A stretch of DNA of 64,000 nucleotides from Craspedostauros australis. Taxonomy: Eukaryota; Bacillariophyta; Bacillariophyceae; Mastogloiales; Achnanthaceae. A program made the translations under genes and the position numbers. The DNA lies in NCBI GenBank assembly GCA_026770025.1, contig JAMXDE010000003.1, positions 992,001-1,056,000 of the forward strand, read 5' to 3'. The notes under the pieces are model-generated. The model was not told where the DNA came from. It did no database searches and worked only from the letters and a program-made list of their open reading frames with translations. This document shows, in pieces, positions 41,793 to 52,435 of this stretch; positions within the stretch are counted from its first letter, which is position 1, and every line of letters begins with the position of its first letter.

Positions 41793-44099
41793 CAGTCTAC
41801 ATGCGTTTTCAGTTTATTGCAGAATAATATGCAGCGTGTTGTGAAGTATACATAAAAAAATGTCCGAGGTGGATCATCATTATATTAGATAAGTTATGGG
41901 CTGCTGTGGGTTTCAGGTAGATTCCTTGTAGGCACGCACGAAGTGAAGACGAACGGATGGTGTCAGAACACGATTTCGTTGATGGGGCTTCGGATCGACG
42001 AGAAATACAGCATCACAGTTGCCAACTGGTGGTTTCTGGTGGATTCCAAAGAGAGAGGCTAGCGCTAAGTAGCGAGAAGCCTTGACACCTTTTTGTTGGT
42101 CTTCGAAGATGTCAAACAAGACAAGATTGATCTTTTGGGGGCAACGAGAGAATGTCAACGTTAAACATGAATCATCCTTTGCATGTGCTTCTTTCGTGCG
42201 TTCTCTGTTTGACTCGTGCTGGAAAATATTCGAATTATTTCCATCCAATCGTTGTGTTTCCTACTGATCGACAGTTTGGGGGTCATGCGTACAGACGGAT
42301 GTTTTGTCATGTACATAGCACCAGACTGAATTGACGATCGTGTGGTTCCGTTTCTGTTCCCGTTCCTGTCTCACCAAAAGACGCGCCGAATTGGTTGCAT
42401 CTGGCAGGCGTGCTTCATGACCGTCGCAACGAAACGTCAGGAGAGCAAGACGAATTGATTGGACTGAGAATCAAATGATGACGTTTGATAGTGTCAACGA
42501 CGAAATCAAAGTGAACAATCATCTCATTTTGAATGTGAACCTGCATCATACACGTATCACGCATGTAGACATTATATGAAGACAAGTTCTTTGAGGACGA
42601 ACTCTATTGTAGGACGTGACGCAAGCCAATATGTAAACTGAACACCCTTGCTCCAAAGTGATGATGAGCAGGAGGGTTCCACCATTTCCCTCCCCCAGCT
42701 TCCTCACTACCACCCAGAAGACTACAGTCACTTCAATGCTTCATCAATGCTCTACTTCTGAGGTTCAAAATGATGGTGTCATATATATACCTCACTGATT
42801 ATAACTGTTAAGTTATGCGCTGGGGGGCACTTTGATTCTGCCTCATTTATTCTCCATGTCTGCACGCAGTGGGAATGGATGTGTCAGTATTATGATCGTG
42901 TTGGGAGAGAGGGCTGTGTCCATTGGGCAGGTCTGTTTGCTGGCAATGTTGTGGTGGCAGGGGAATCGTCTCAGGGTGCGATCCGCCTATAGTTCCATTT
43001 CCAGTTCACAAGCACTGCTGTGGCTGGTGGCACATTGCCTCCAAGGCCTTGGTGCATGGCTTGGACCCACGGAATGAGCTGGGCGGTCTGCTCAGTGTGC
43101 GGATGATGCTCCCAAAGTGGGTGCAGGACTGCAGGGATGGTGGTTGGCGGGCATGTTTGCAGTATCTGAAAATATTGGAGCAGCATGGGCGTCGTGTCAT
43201 CGGAAGTCTGGGACGCTTTGACCTTGGTCTGGTCCTGCCATTGCATCAGTGTCATGTGCCACATGAGGTTGGTGACACTGTCCTGCCAATTGTGAAGTAG
43301 TCGAGGGCGCGCCTGTGATGGTGAGGTGCCATGGGAGGTGCTTGTGCACTCCACTGCATTGCCCATCCGCCCTAAATCATGGCCATCCAGCCTACTTTGC
43401 TTTGCTGCAGCTGTATGGATTTGGTGGGGGAGTCGCGAACGCCAGAGAGATGATGGTGTCAACATGGCTTGGATCCAACACCTGATGTCGAACAGTGTGG
43501 ACAAGACTATCCACAAATGTCTAACACAACCATCAACCATGTTGTTGATCACAGCATCACTCTCCATCATCATCTCAGTCTGAGGATGCATTGAACTGGA
43601 ACACCTGTCAAGTATGTCCATGACACAGTTACTTCTACAGAAGGTCAAAACCTCAGAATCCTGGATGGAACCCATCACTCTCCAATCTTTGCGACAGTGG
43701 AAAGCTGGAATGCAACTGCTGGCCGATGGAGTGCCAATGAAGAACACAAACAAAGCATCACCGCACATACAAAAGCATATGTAACATGTGCATGGGTGCT
43801 CCTCCAACCAAAGCAAGCCCATGTGTGGTACAAAGTAGCTATTCTGCATCCATTGTGATGAGAGCATGGTGTGAGAGCCTGTACAAAGCAGAGAACACAA
43901 GAATTAGGATCTTGGTGTGAGGTGGAGTAAAACCGTGAAGTCTCTGTCCACACAGATGGACAATATCCAGACTGTGACACCCGCTACAATTGATGGACTG
44001 GGACGACCAAACGATCCGAAAGTATGTAACTACTCTAATCAGTTGCAGCCACTGCTTGCTTCATGTTGCTGGCCACACAGGGACATCACTCAGGAGATG
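41793..44099. other. Interior of the TIR element, left part
   Basis: Short ORFs only. A minus-strand frame at 42248-41913 (about 110 residues) and one at 43900-42971 (309 codons) both begin at TTG and show no recognisable motif. They could be further decayed mobile-element sequence. Confidence 0.4.
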
Positions 44100-45610
44100 T
44101 GGTCCCAGTGCCTCGTGAAGAGGGGCGGAGAGGTCTGCTTGGTAGACATGTTGGCAGCAATCAAAGCAGACAAGTTTCTGCGAACGCAATGTGGTCGTTT
44201 TCCACCCACTGTTGAACAGCAAAATGTCGAATGGCGCCATGGCGTGTGCGACGCGAGGGCTGCCGTGCGTTGGCCATCATGAGCGCAATTCAGTTGTTCT
44301 CGTACAGCACCGTACCACATCGCTGTAGTACACCAAGCTTGCCAAGGACGCAACAAATGCATACTGCCATGCGACCAGCATCGGAAGCACAGAGAAGTTC
44401 AGCCTCTGTGCTGGACATGGCGACCATGATCTGCACTCTCGGTTTCCATGCGACGGCAGCAGCAGCAAGATGGAAAATGATGGACAACACTAACTGTTGT
44501 TGCTGAGTGTCCATGGCCCAATCACTGTCAGCATACCTTTAGAGAAAATTGGGTTGTTCTGCTGGATGGCCAAATACATCATCATGTGCTGGCGTTTGCT
44601 TGGCTGGAACAGGCATGGGCGGTAGTGCAGGGACAGCGTCAGTGCAATGTAGCGCAATGCCTTGAGCGGGAGTGCGGAAGAGATATCGAGAAACCTGCTT
44701 GGTGACAGCGAAATGATCTATGGCCAGCCTTGCCAAGAATTGCAAAAGTTTCACGATGGGAAAAACAATGGCTGGCCTACAGGTGATCATGGGACAGATG
44801 AGTTTGCCAACAGCCTCACAATAGCATTCAATGTCTGCCTGTGTCTGCTTGAGACCAAATGTATCCAAGGCTTCAGAATCGTCCAGCTGGCGTATGTGCG
44901 TATTGCCATCATCCATTGGAGTGAGCACACCATTCATCTTCTTCTGCTCATTCCATTTGAAAACTTTGTTGAGATGTGTACTATTGTGGATGGAGACATT
45001 TGTGACAGTTTGGATCAGATCTGCACCAATGAAGTATCGGAGAACGCTGAATCATTTCATGGGAATGAACAGGAACGAATCCAAGCTGATTGCAGATCGT
45101 GGAGCAAGCCGTTACATTGCTGCATGCAATGGCAAAGCCATCAACCTGACATAGAAAGAGCATGTTGTGTTCTTTGTAAGCGCCGCGGTATAGGCATAGA
45201 GCATGCGTGGTGGGCCTGAAACCCATGCGCTGCAGCTGTGCATTGATGTGCACTGCCCACTGCCATAGTGCTCAGGAATGACCCTGAGGATTCTTGCTGA
45301 TGAGAGTCATGCAGCCGCACGGAATGGGTGCGTGTCCCTACAACTGCCACCAGTCAGCAAAGGGGCTGTCAACATGCATGTAGTACTTCTGTGCACCACA
45401 AGAAGCCTCAGCAAATGCATTGTAAATGTCAGCGCCATAGATGGTCTTGTTCTCCATGGTTGTGACAGCAATGAACAGCCAGAAATCCATAACAGCCAGA
45501 GTAGCCATGAATGTGTGCCCTGTAATTGCTGCCTTGCCTGTTGGAATGTACATATGTGTATGTGCATCGCTCACCCATTGTTCTCTTATGCTCTACGCAC
45601 AAGCGGCGCA
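44100..45610 (-). pseudogene. Decayed copia pol fragment (RT and RNase H), E1-like
   Basis: Read on the minus strand across several frames, the order is RT to RNase H. At 45480-45350 is GADIYNAFAEASCGAQKYYM, equivalent to SDVTNAFAEAPAGEQRYYM in E1. At about 45160-45100 is CQVDGFAIA, where E1 has RQVDDFAVA. At 44940-44540 is the RT connection (ITCRPAIVFPIVKLLQF). At 44470-44370 is RNase H (VAWKPRVQ, SSTEAELLCASDAGRMA). Down to about 44110 is the RNase H tail in shifted frame (RHGAIRHFAVQQWVEND). Stops and frameshifts separate the parts, and the first catalytic Asp pair is DG. Confidence 0.85.
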
Positions 45611-45628
45611 AACATATGTGTTGTAAGT

Positions 45629-45702
45629 GATCTGTGATTGACCTGTGAGTGATCTGTGATTGATCTGTGATTGATCTGTGAATGATCTGTGGTTGATCGA
45701 AA
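45629..45702. repeat. 12-bp tandem repeat
   Basis: About six imperfect copies of GATCTGTGATTG. Confidence 0.85.
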
Positions 45703-46248
45703 TCACATCACAAAATCAGGCACACACAAAAAATCAGAATTTTGGAAGGGCATTTGTGAACACTCATTTCTGAGAGCATCAGGAATGCAGTCTGTCCATC
45801 AACTGACAGAAATGCATGACATCGAGCAAGGATTGATGTATTTCACAACTAAACCTCAAATGACAATATCCTTGCCATACCACTGCATCATTGATGGAAT
45901 ATGGAATCTGAAGGATCATGGAAGACGACAGCTGACATCAACAGGATGTCATCATGTCACCACATCAACATCTGTCTCTACATCAGATCAAGAAGGTGAA
46001 GATTCAATGACCAAGTGACATCAAGATCGTGGATATGCAAGGAGGAGTTCAGATGAGACATTGGCGAATACTCACAGAGTAGTGCACCAGTAGAGGACGA
46101 AATGATGGAATATGTATCAAATGCAGAGTATGTATCTATCACTGATTATCGCGCAGTACCAACACACGAGAGAGAGAGAAAGAGCAAGAGAATACAAGAA
46201 AGAGCAAGAGAGCATCTCACATGCCAACTCATAGTCAGATGATAGTTG
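45703..46248. other. Interior of the TIR element up to E3
   Basis: No gene. A GA-rich stretch (AGAGAGAGAAAGAGC-like) lies at 46170-46212. It ends with AGTTG (46244-46248), the left target duplication of E3. Confidence 0.5.
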
Positions 46249-46951
46249 TGATAATCAGCAATTAAATACAGAAGGGCACCAAACACTGCACTTACTACGC
46301 CGCCAGGGTGATCAATCCGTCAGGTGGAGTTGGAGATGTTTGGTGTTTGTTGTTGTTCTAATAGGTTGTGTTCAATTGATGATTGAGTTTGATTATGAGA
46401 TGATGATCTCCTATTTCTAATGGTGGTGCCTATTGCACGGTTTCTAACGTGCTGCTTGATTACCTCGTGTTGTATCTCGCAGTCTTTCCTAAAACATTGC
46501 CCAAGATGGCATGTTGATCTACACGATATCTCGTGTTATTCTCGCCTTTGGGTCTTTCTTCATCTCTCCTGGTCTTGCCTAATCTTGATCTCTGTTTGAT
46601 CACATATGGATTGATCCGTCTACGTCGACAAGGTGCATGCATCACCTCTGACGATGTTGTTCTGGATCCTAAATGTTGTTGCCACGTGCTCGATGATGCA
46701 CTCGGCTAGGCTAGACAGGTCAGCATACCATGACTAAAATATAATCTCGATTCCGAGGATCACAATGACCGATCCTCTGACGTCATACGATGATGTCAGC
46801 GCCTACGTCATGTTCGATGACCGTAGTGACCGAATATTAATCGTGTATCAAGACTCATCCGACTATACTCTCAAATCGAGTCGAATCAAAAATACTGAAT
46901 CACGTTTCAGTCATGGGAGATGGGTACCTAATTTCGATCTAGATGTTGATA
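46249..46951 (-). repeat. 3' LTR of E3
   Basis: 703 bp. The boundary is set by loss of similarity and by the AGTTG duplication. It contains TGACGTCA at 46778-46785. Confidence 0.93.
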
Positions 46952-46960
46952 CTCCCCTAT
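46952..46960 (-). other. Polypurine tract of E3
   Basis: In sense orientation ATAGGGGAG directly precedes the TATCAAC start of the 3' LTR, 16 nt after the gag-pol stop codon. Confidence 0.65.
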
Positions 46961-46975
46961 GGTCGGGAGTCTTGT

Positions 46976-49900
46976 TCATCCACCCAGAGTCTCTCCTTTC
47001 CAGAACAGAAGCGGCCTCACTAACGGCCAGTACTTCGCCCATGGAAGGAACTTGGTCATGACGTCGGCTACGTTTTCCGTTCCGTCTATCTTGCAGAAAT
47101 GCAGGATCTTCGCAGCTACTGCGGCACGCACGCGGTGGTACGCCAATGCGTTGTGTCGTTTGGACAACACACTGTTGGGAATGGTGGAGGATGTGATCAC
47201 GCTCTGGTTGTCTCCGAACATCCAGGCGGGTCCGTCCAGTGGAATCCCCATTGCACGAAGAGTGAGGCGCATCGCAATCACTTGCTCTGTTGCCTGTCTT
47301 GCCGCGACGAATTCCGATCCATAGGTTGCAGTCTCGACAGTGGTCTGGCGTTTGCTGAACCATTCGATGGGTGTTTGGTTGAGCAGATGGAGAACACCAG
47401 TTGCAGATTTGCCTGTCACTTTGCAGTGCATGAGGTTGGCATCTACAAACGTCGTCATACGAACTGCCTTGCCTTTGGGTGCTGGATCGTCGTCTGCAGT
47501 CTCCTCTCCGGCGTCACCATATACAGAGTACATCCATTCATGGTCAGGAACCTTGAAGAAGCGCTCGTGATCTGGAATTCCCGTTCTGAACCTGATGGCA
47601 GCATCAGAACGCTTTCGGAGGTATCCATACACACGTTTTGCGCGGTCCATGTGACCAATCCTGGGTTGGGCTCTGAATCTAGACAAAGTCATCACAGCTG
47701 CAGCAATATCAAACCGTCCCAATGTGATGCACCATTGAAGGGCGCCGATGAGTGATTGAAATTGTCTGGTCTCTACAGGGTTTAGTTCGCGTGATGTGTC
47801 TAGCTCTGGGGCATCGTTGTGTTCCATGGGACTGGTGTAGGTCCGTGGAAGCTCCCCATGCACCTGTTCGTAATTCGCCAGCATCCGTTTGATGTAAGAT
47901 TGCGGGCTCATAGTCAGGGTTCCGTCTTTGTCACGGTCGAAGTCTGCACCAAGGTGATACTTGATTGGTCCTACACCTTTCAACTTGTACTTGTACTTGT
48001 TGATGAGCGTGTCGAAGAATGACTGTGGGTCTTCCATGACGGCCATCAGATCATCTACGTACACACAGATGTATTCCCAGCATCTACCAGCATCCCTCAT
48101 CCACACATCCGGGTCAGCTTTGCACTGAAAGAACTTCATGTCACGGAGTGTGTCGGCCAGAGACTCGTGGAATCGTGCACCAGACGTGCGTAGTCCGTAG
48201 AGCGCTTTCACAATGATCATCATGTGACCAGCAAACTCTTGGAACTCAGGACCAGCAACGAAACAGATCTTTTCTTTTGTGTATGCTTCTAGATAGGCAT
48301 TACCGATATCACCCACCATGGGCTTGAGGTTGTTGAGTTCTGCAGCAAGCAGTGCAATCCTGAATGATCTGAGATTGACTACTCCAGCATATGCCATATC
48401 CTTACACGGGTCTGTCAAGTGGCCTCCTGCTACGCATCTTGCCTTGTGCCGAAGATCGTGCTTCACATCGTACACCCAGAGGAGCTTGATATGCTTGTAT
48501 CCATCTGGTTTCCGAGCGTTCTTGCCGAGATCCTTGAACGTGCCATACTCGTGGAGCTGATCCATTTCCTTTCTCTCAGCATCTACCCACTTGGAGTTGC
48601 CGTTCTTCTCATCAAGTTGGCGTGCTTCTTTTCCGTTCCGTGGAACCTGAACACCAAACTTGAAGATAGGACCTTGTGCACGAGCTTTGCGTTTACTAGC
48701 ATTGATAAGACGATTGAGTTTCTTCTTTCTCTTTGCTAGTTTACGGAATCTTTTCCAGCCAGGCAGACCGAGGAGGTTGTTGTCTGCGGCGTACTTTGCA
48801 CAGGATACAGGGTCGTCTTTGGCTATCACGTCCAGTGGTTCCATGGTCACACTGCCATCCTCCCATTGTACCTTTACGTTGTAGGAGGAGCCGTTGTACT
48901 TGCTGTGATTGGAGTGGAATGGACCTTCATGACCGGTGATGGCTTTGAAAACGCACATCTCCCCATCGCCAATCTCCTGCTCGTGCTGCTGTTCGATGAT
49001 GTCAGCTAGATCCGTGTACGCGATGAGTTCTTCGGTGTCGTCGTCGCCGTATGCGATGAGCATCTTGATGTTGTCATGGTTGGCTGCGTCTCCGTCCTTG
49101 ATCTTGCGGATCACGCGAGCTCTCCACTTGAGACCATCCTGTTGATGGAGGAAGGTCAATCCGAGCAGCTCATCAGGACTGAACTTGGGGACTTTGACTA
49201 CACCTGGATCTGATTCTCCATGTGATGTGGCTACCAGGTCAGATAGTGCATGCACAACGGGTTGTCTAGCTTTAGGTGTGCTGTCACTGTCGAAATCTTC
49301 TGGATTTTCGGTTTCGCTAGCTTCGTCACCCACGTTACCATCCTCCCCAGAATCAGGCAGGGGGCAGTCCGCCCGAAGGTTTCGCGCGTCATCAGACACA
49401 CGTCGGATGCTCGAGCGTGGCAACAGCCGTTGCGTTGCTTCATCTAGTACCCAGAACGTCAGTTCGTCACCCTTGTGCTCGCACGGTCCAGCCCAGCGTC
49501 CACGCCGTTCTTGTGTGGTGCCAGGGAAGGCAGCATTCCCAACCTTGTAGTACACCAGCTCCCACCAGTGGAAGCTGAGATACTTGCTCACGTCGGGACG
49601 TTGGCCAGTGGCGGCTTGGATGGGCGTGATGTGGCCAGCCGTGGACTGCGACAGATGGTTGAGCAGTCCCACGACGTACAAGGTGCAGATGAGCCAGAAC
49701 CTGGCAGGGGTACCAGTTCGGTCCATGATGCCGTTGGTGGTGCGCTTCACATCCTGGATGCGTCGCTCGACAGGATTCTGATGCTGGTGGTGTGGTTCGG
49801 ACTGGTGGTCTGCGACGCAGTACTGCCGGAGGATGTCCTTCATCTTGCCTCCGATCTGCGCTGTGGCATTGTCGGACATCAACACGTCCATGGCACCATG

Positions 49901-52435
49901 CTCCCGAATGAAGTCTTGCACAACATGGGGAACATGGGATTCGCTTGCCAGAGGGTACGCCGCTGTGAGGCGCGTGTTGGATCCTACAAACACCTGCACC
50001 ATGGTACATCCACCATGTCCGGGGACTCCATCATGATGAGCAGGCGTGTCAGAGAACAACGTGTCCATGGAAACAACATCGTGTAGTCGACTGACATTGG
50101 CTGCGGGGAATCTAGACTTATAGTGCTTACGCATGGGATAACGCTCAGACATGCGGTACCACTGGGTAGTACATGCAAGAGTGTCACGCACGCGGTCTGC
50201 TGGAATCCACCCGAAGTACGGCCGTAGCGCATGGAAGTTGGGCGCTTTACCCACGATGTTGCGTGGCCCGGCCTTGATTGCCTTCTCCCCATCCCCGAGC
50301 GTTGCAGCGGATTGAGCGTACTGAACGCACTTGGAGATGGTGATGTCGATGTCGTCGTCTTCGCCGCGTTCGGTTGCGGGGATGTTGTCCAGATCAGCCT
50401 CCCCGTCCAGGACAGATGGGTCCCACTCTTGGTCGGATGTGAAGAACACGTGTGGCAGATCGTCTAGCTCTGCCTGAGTTGGTTTGTGCATATCCATGTA
50501 TGCGAGGCCTTGACGCACGGTGAGCGGGATGACGAATCCGTCCGGCGTGACGATGGTTTGCCGACCGCCAGGGAGGTTCTTTGGTCGCTCATTGACATCC
50601 AATCCAAATGCCGCGAGTTGGTTGGCAGAATGGATGGTGCGCCCTTTCCCGTAGTTGGCGTACTGATGGAACCAACCGATCACCGGCCCTGAGGTGGTCT
50701 GGATGACAGCGGTGGCTGTGACCAGCGCCAGGTCTTTGATCTCTGCGTCACCAATTCCAGAAACATCAGCTCGGTTGGACGTGGACTCCATCACCAGCAT
50801 GTCATCGCCAACGAGACCGCCGTTCGCACCTCCATCCACCAATGCGCCTTGCACAGCCACGTTCGTGTTGTTGAACGTGTACGATACGTTCGTGTGAGAC
50901 AGGGTGTAGGTGCGACCGTCAATGACGAGGGTAGCCGGCGGGCTCCCAGACGCGCTAGACATGGCATTGGAAAGCATACGGTTGATTGCTGTGCCAGCGG
51001 TAGAACTAGACTCGTTATTGTTACTACCATTGTCGTTGGTCTGGGTGTCCTGTTGGTCGTTCCGGTTGGATGTGGATCCACTGCGGTTGGTGTTGTTGGC
51101 GGAACGCCTAGGCTTGTCCTTCTTACCACGTCCAGACTTGGCTCGCCGGGCTTGGAGGAAGTCGCTGCGTTGCTTATCCGACAGCTTCTGGAACTCCTCT
51201 CGCGGCAGCCGTTCTCGTGTCTCCTTGCTGTAGTCCTTGTTTGGCTTCCAGAGATTGGGTCCGTCGTCCTTATCCTTCCCACGGTGCTTGCGCTGGTCGG
51301 CATTGTTGGCCTGGCGCGGCGGCTTTGGCTTGTTGGCGTCGTGGCCATCGAGTTGGACGGCGTACGACCGAACGAGCTCCACGAGGGTGTCGAACTCCAT
51401 GGTGGTTGCGGACTTGCCGGGTGAGTAGGCCAGGATAGCGGTCTGCAGGTAGTCAGTCTGGAAGATAGACTGGTACAGAGCCTTGTCTGCCTCGATGGCG
51501 TTGGTCAACCACTCCTTCTTCGTTGCGTCGTCGATTGGATCATCACGCAAAGCCTCAAGTTCGTGAACCTTGTGTTGCCACAGGTCCAGGAACTGCTCAC
51601 GAGTCTTGCGCCACTGCTTATCCAGCTTAAACTTGATGATGTCGTCGCGGATGCGTCGGATGGTGTTGACAGCAGTAGCACCGGTGGTGTACTCGCGAAC
51701 CAGCATGCAGTAGACGGCTTGGCCGTCACAGATCGACTCGTACGGAGTGACACACTTCCTACTCTTCGTGGTCTGCAGATTGGATACAAACACGTTGAAC
51801 AGGAAGGTGGACTGCACCTTGAAGAGCTCGGCTTGTTCATCGGACGGGACGTAGTCAGTATCGAGAACATTGGAGATGCCATGAGCAGCAGCGGTGGCAC
51901 GCAGACGACGATGGAATGTAGCGAAGTATTTATCATCAGACAACTTTGGGTAGTCGCTAATGTTACGCTTGATGCTACGGTTGAAATCTGCGGCGAGGTC
52001 GCGTCCGGTCTTCTCCGTTGGTTCGGTCTTCGTTGGTTCGAAGGGGAATGCGCTGGTGGCTGCGTCAGGCATGGCGGTGGAGGATGCAGGCGAGGGTGTG
52101 AACGTCCGGGCGACATACTCCATGTACGAAGCTTGGTTGAGTTCCCGCCATGTCTCTGCAGTGGGATTAGGTTGAACACTGAACCAGCCAATGGCATTTA
52201 TGAATTTCCGGATTGCTACCTTAGACAGTTGGGCTACGTGGTCGGATCCTGGATCAGGCACCTGGATGGTGACGTCCATATCGAGCATGTCTTCGCGATG
52301 GAGCGAAGCGAAATCCATGATGGTTTGGATCTCTTCGTTGTGCAAGATAAGCCATTCATTGGATGAGTCGTCATATCCGAGAACGCTGAGGACGTGCGCC
52401 AGGATGGGGTCGTTGATTGGGATTGCGTTGGACAT
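46976..52435 (-). CDS. gag-pol: E3 Gag-Pol polyprotein (1819 aa), single ORF
   Basis: The ATG at 52435 is the first long-frame start after the leader. Gag occupies roughly residues 1-480 and ends in a Lys/Arg/Asn/Ser-rich tail without a clear CCHC knuckle. A protease-like DGGANGG is near 534, differing from the usual DSGA. The integrase core runs from SMDTLFSD (about 790) through VLMSDNATAQ to HHQHQNPVERR. A Tudor/chromo-like stretch lies around 1120-1215 (YNVKVQWEDGSVTMEPLDV). Reverse transcriptase has DIGNAYLEAYT and CVYVDDL (about 1458-1462). RNase H has TFVDANLMH (about 1664), ETATYGSEFVAAR, FGDNQSV and NVADVMTKFL. All catalytic residues are present. The closest relative in the window is the decayed plus-strand fragment at 55.2-56.2 kb. 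Confidence 0.95.
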   Translation of the reverse strand: MSNAIPINDPILAHVLSVLGYDDSSNEWLILHNEEIQTIMDFASLHREDMLDMDVTIQVPDPGSDHVAQLSKVAIRKFINAIGWFSVQPNPTAETWRELNQASYMEYVARTFTPSPASSTAMPDAATSAFPFEPTKTEPTEKTGRDLAADFNRSIKRNISDYPKLSDDKYFATFHRRLRATAAAHGISNVLDTDYVPSDEQAELFKVQSTFLFNVFVSNLQTTKSRKCVTPYESICDGQAVYCMLVREYTTGATAVNTIRRIRDDIIKFKLDKQWRKTREQFLDLWQHKVHELEALRDDPIDDATKKEWLTNAIEADKALYQSIFQTDYLQTAILAYSPGKSATTMEFDTLVELVRSYAVQLDGHDANKPKPPRQANNADQRKHRGKDKDDGPNLWKPNKDYSKETRERLPREEFQKLSDKQRSDFLQARRAKSGRGKKDKPRRSANNTNRSGSTSNRNDQQDTQTNDNGSNNNESSSTAGTAINRMLSNAMSSASGSPPATLVIDGRTYTLSHTNVSYTFNNTNVAVQGALVDGGANGGLVGDDMLVMESTSNRADVSGIGDAEIKDLALVTATAVIQTTSGPVIGWFHQYANYGKGRTIHSANQLAAFGLDVNERPKNLPGGRQTIVTPDGFVIPLTVRQGLAYMDMHKPTQAELDDLPHVFFTSDQEWDPSVLDGEADLDNIPATERGEDDDIDITISKCVQYAQSAATLGDGEKAIKAGPRNIVGKAPNFHALRPYFGWIPADRVRDTLACTTQWYRMSERYPMRKHYKSRFPAANVSRLHDVVSMDTLFSDTPAHHDGVPGHGGCTMVQVFVGSNTRLTAAYPLASESHVPHVVQDFIREHGAMDVLMSDNATAQIGGKMKDILRQYCVADHQSEPHHQHQNPVERRIQDVKRTTNGIMDRTGTPARFWLICTLYVVGLLNHLSQSTAGHITPIQAATGQRPDVSKYLSFHWWELVYYKVGNAAFPGTTQERRGRWAGPCEHKGDELTFWVLDEATQRLLPRSSIRRVSDDARNLRADCPLPDSGEDGNVGDEASETENPEDFDSDSTPKARQPVVHALSDLVATSHGESDPGVVKVPKFSPDELLGLTFLHQQDGLKWRARVIRKIKDGDAANHDNIKMLIAYGDDDTEELIAYTDLADIIEQQHEQEIGDGEMCVFKAITGHEGPFHSNHSKYNGSSYNVKVQWEDGSVTMEPLDVIAKDDPVSCAKYAADNNLLGLPGWKRFRKLAKRKKKLNRLINASKRKARAQGPIFKFGVQVPRNGKEARQLDEKNGNSKWVDAERKEMDQLHEYGTFKDLGKNARKPDGYKHIKLLWVYDVKHDLRHKARCVAGGHLTDPCKDMAYAGVVNLRSFRIALLAAELNNLKPMVGDIGNAYLEAYTKEKICFVAGPEFQEFAGHMMIIVKALYGLRTSGARFHESLADTLRDMKFFQCKADPDVWMRDAGRCWEYICVYVDDLMAVMEDPQSFFDTLINKYKYKLKGVGPIKYHLGADFDRDKDGTLTMSPQSYIKRMLANYEQVHGELPRTYTSPMEHNDAPELDTSRELNPVETRQFQSLIGALQWCITLGRFDIAAAVMTLSRFRAQPRIGHMDRAKRVYGYLRKRSDAAIRFRTGIPDHERFFKVPDHEWMYSVYGDAGEETADDDPAPKGKAVRMTTFVDANLMHCKVTGKSATGVLHLLNQTPIEWFSKRQTTVETATYGSEFVAARQATEQVIAMRLTLRAMGIPLDGPAWMFGDNQSVITSSTIPNSVLSKRHNALAYHRVRAAVAAKILHFCKIDGTENVADVMTKFLPWAKYWPLVRPLLFWKGETLGG

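Noticed and set aside
42971-43900. 309-codon minus-strand ORF
   Set aside because: Begins at TTG, composition looks random, and no copia or transposase motif could be aligned. Left as unassigned interior sequence.
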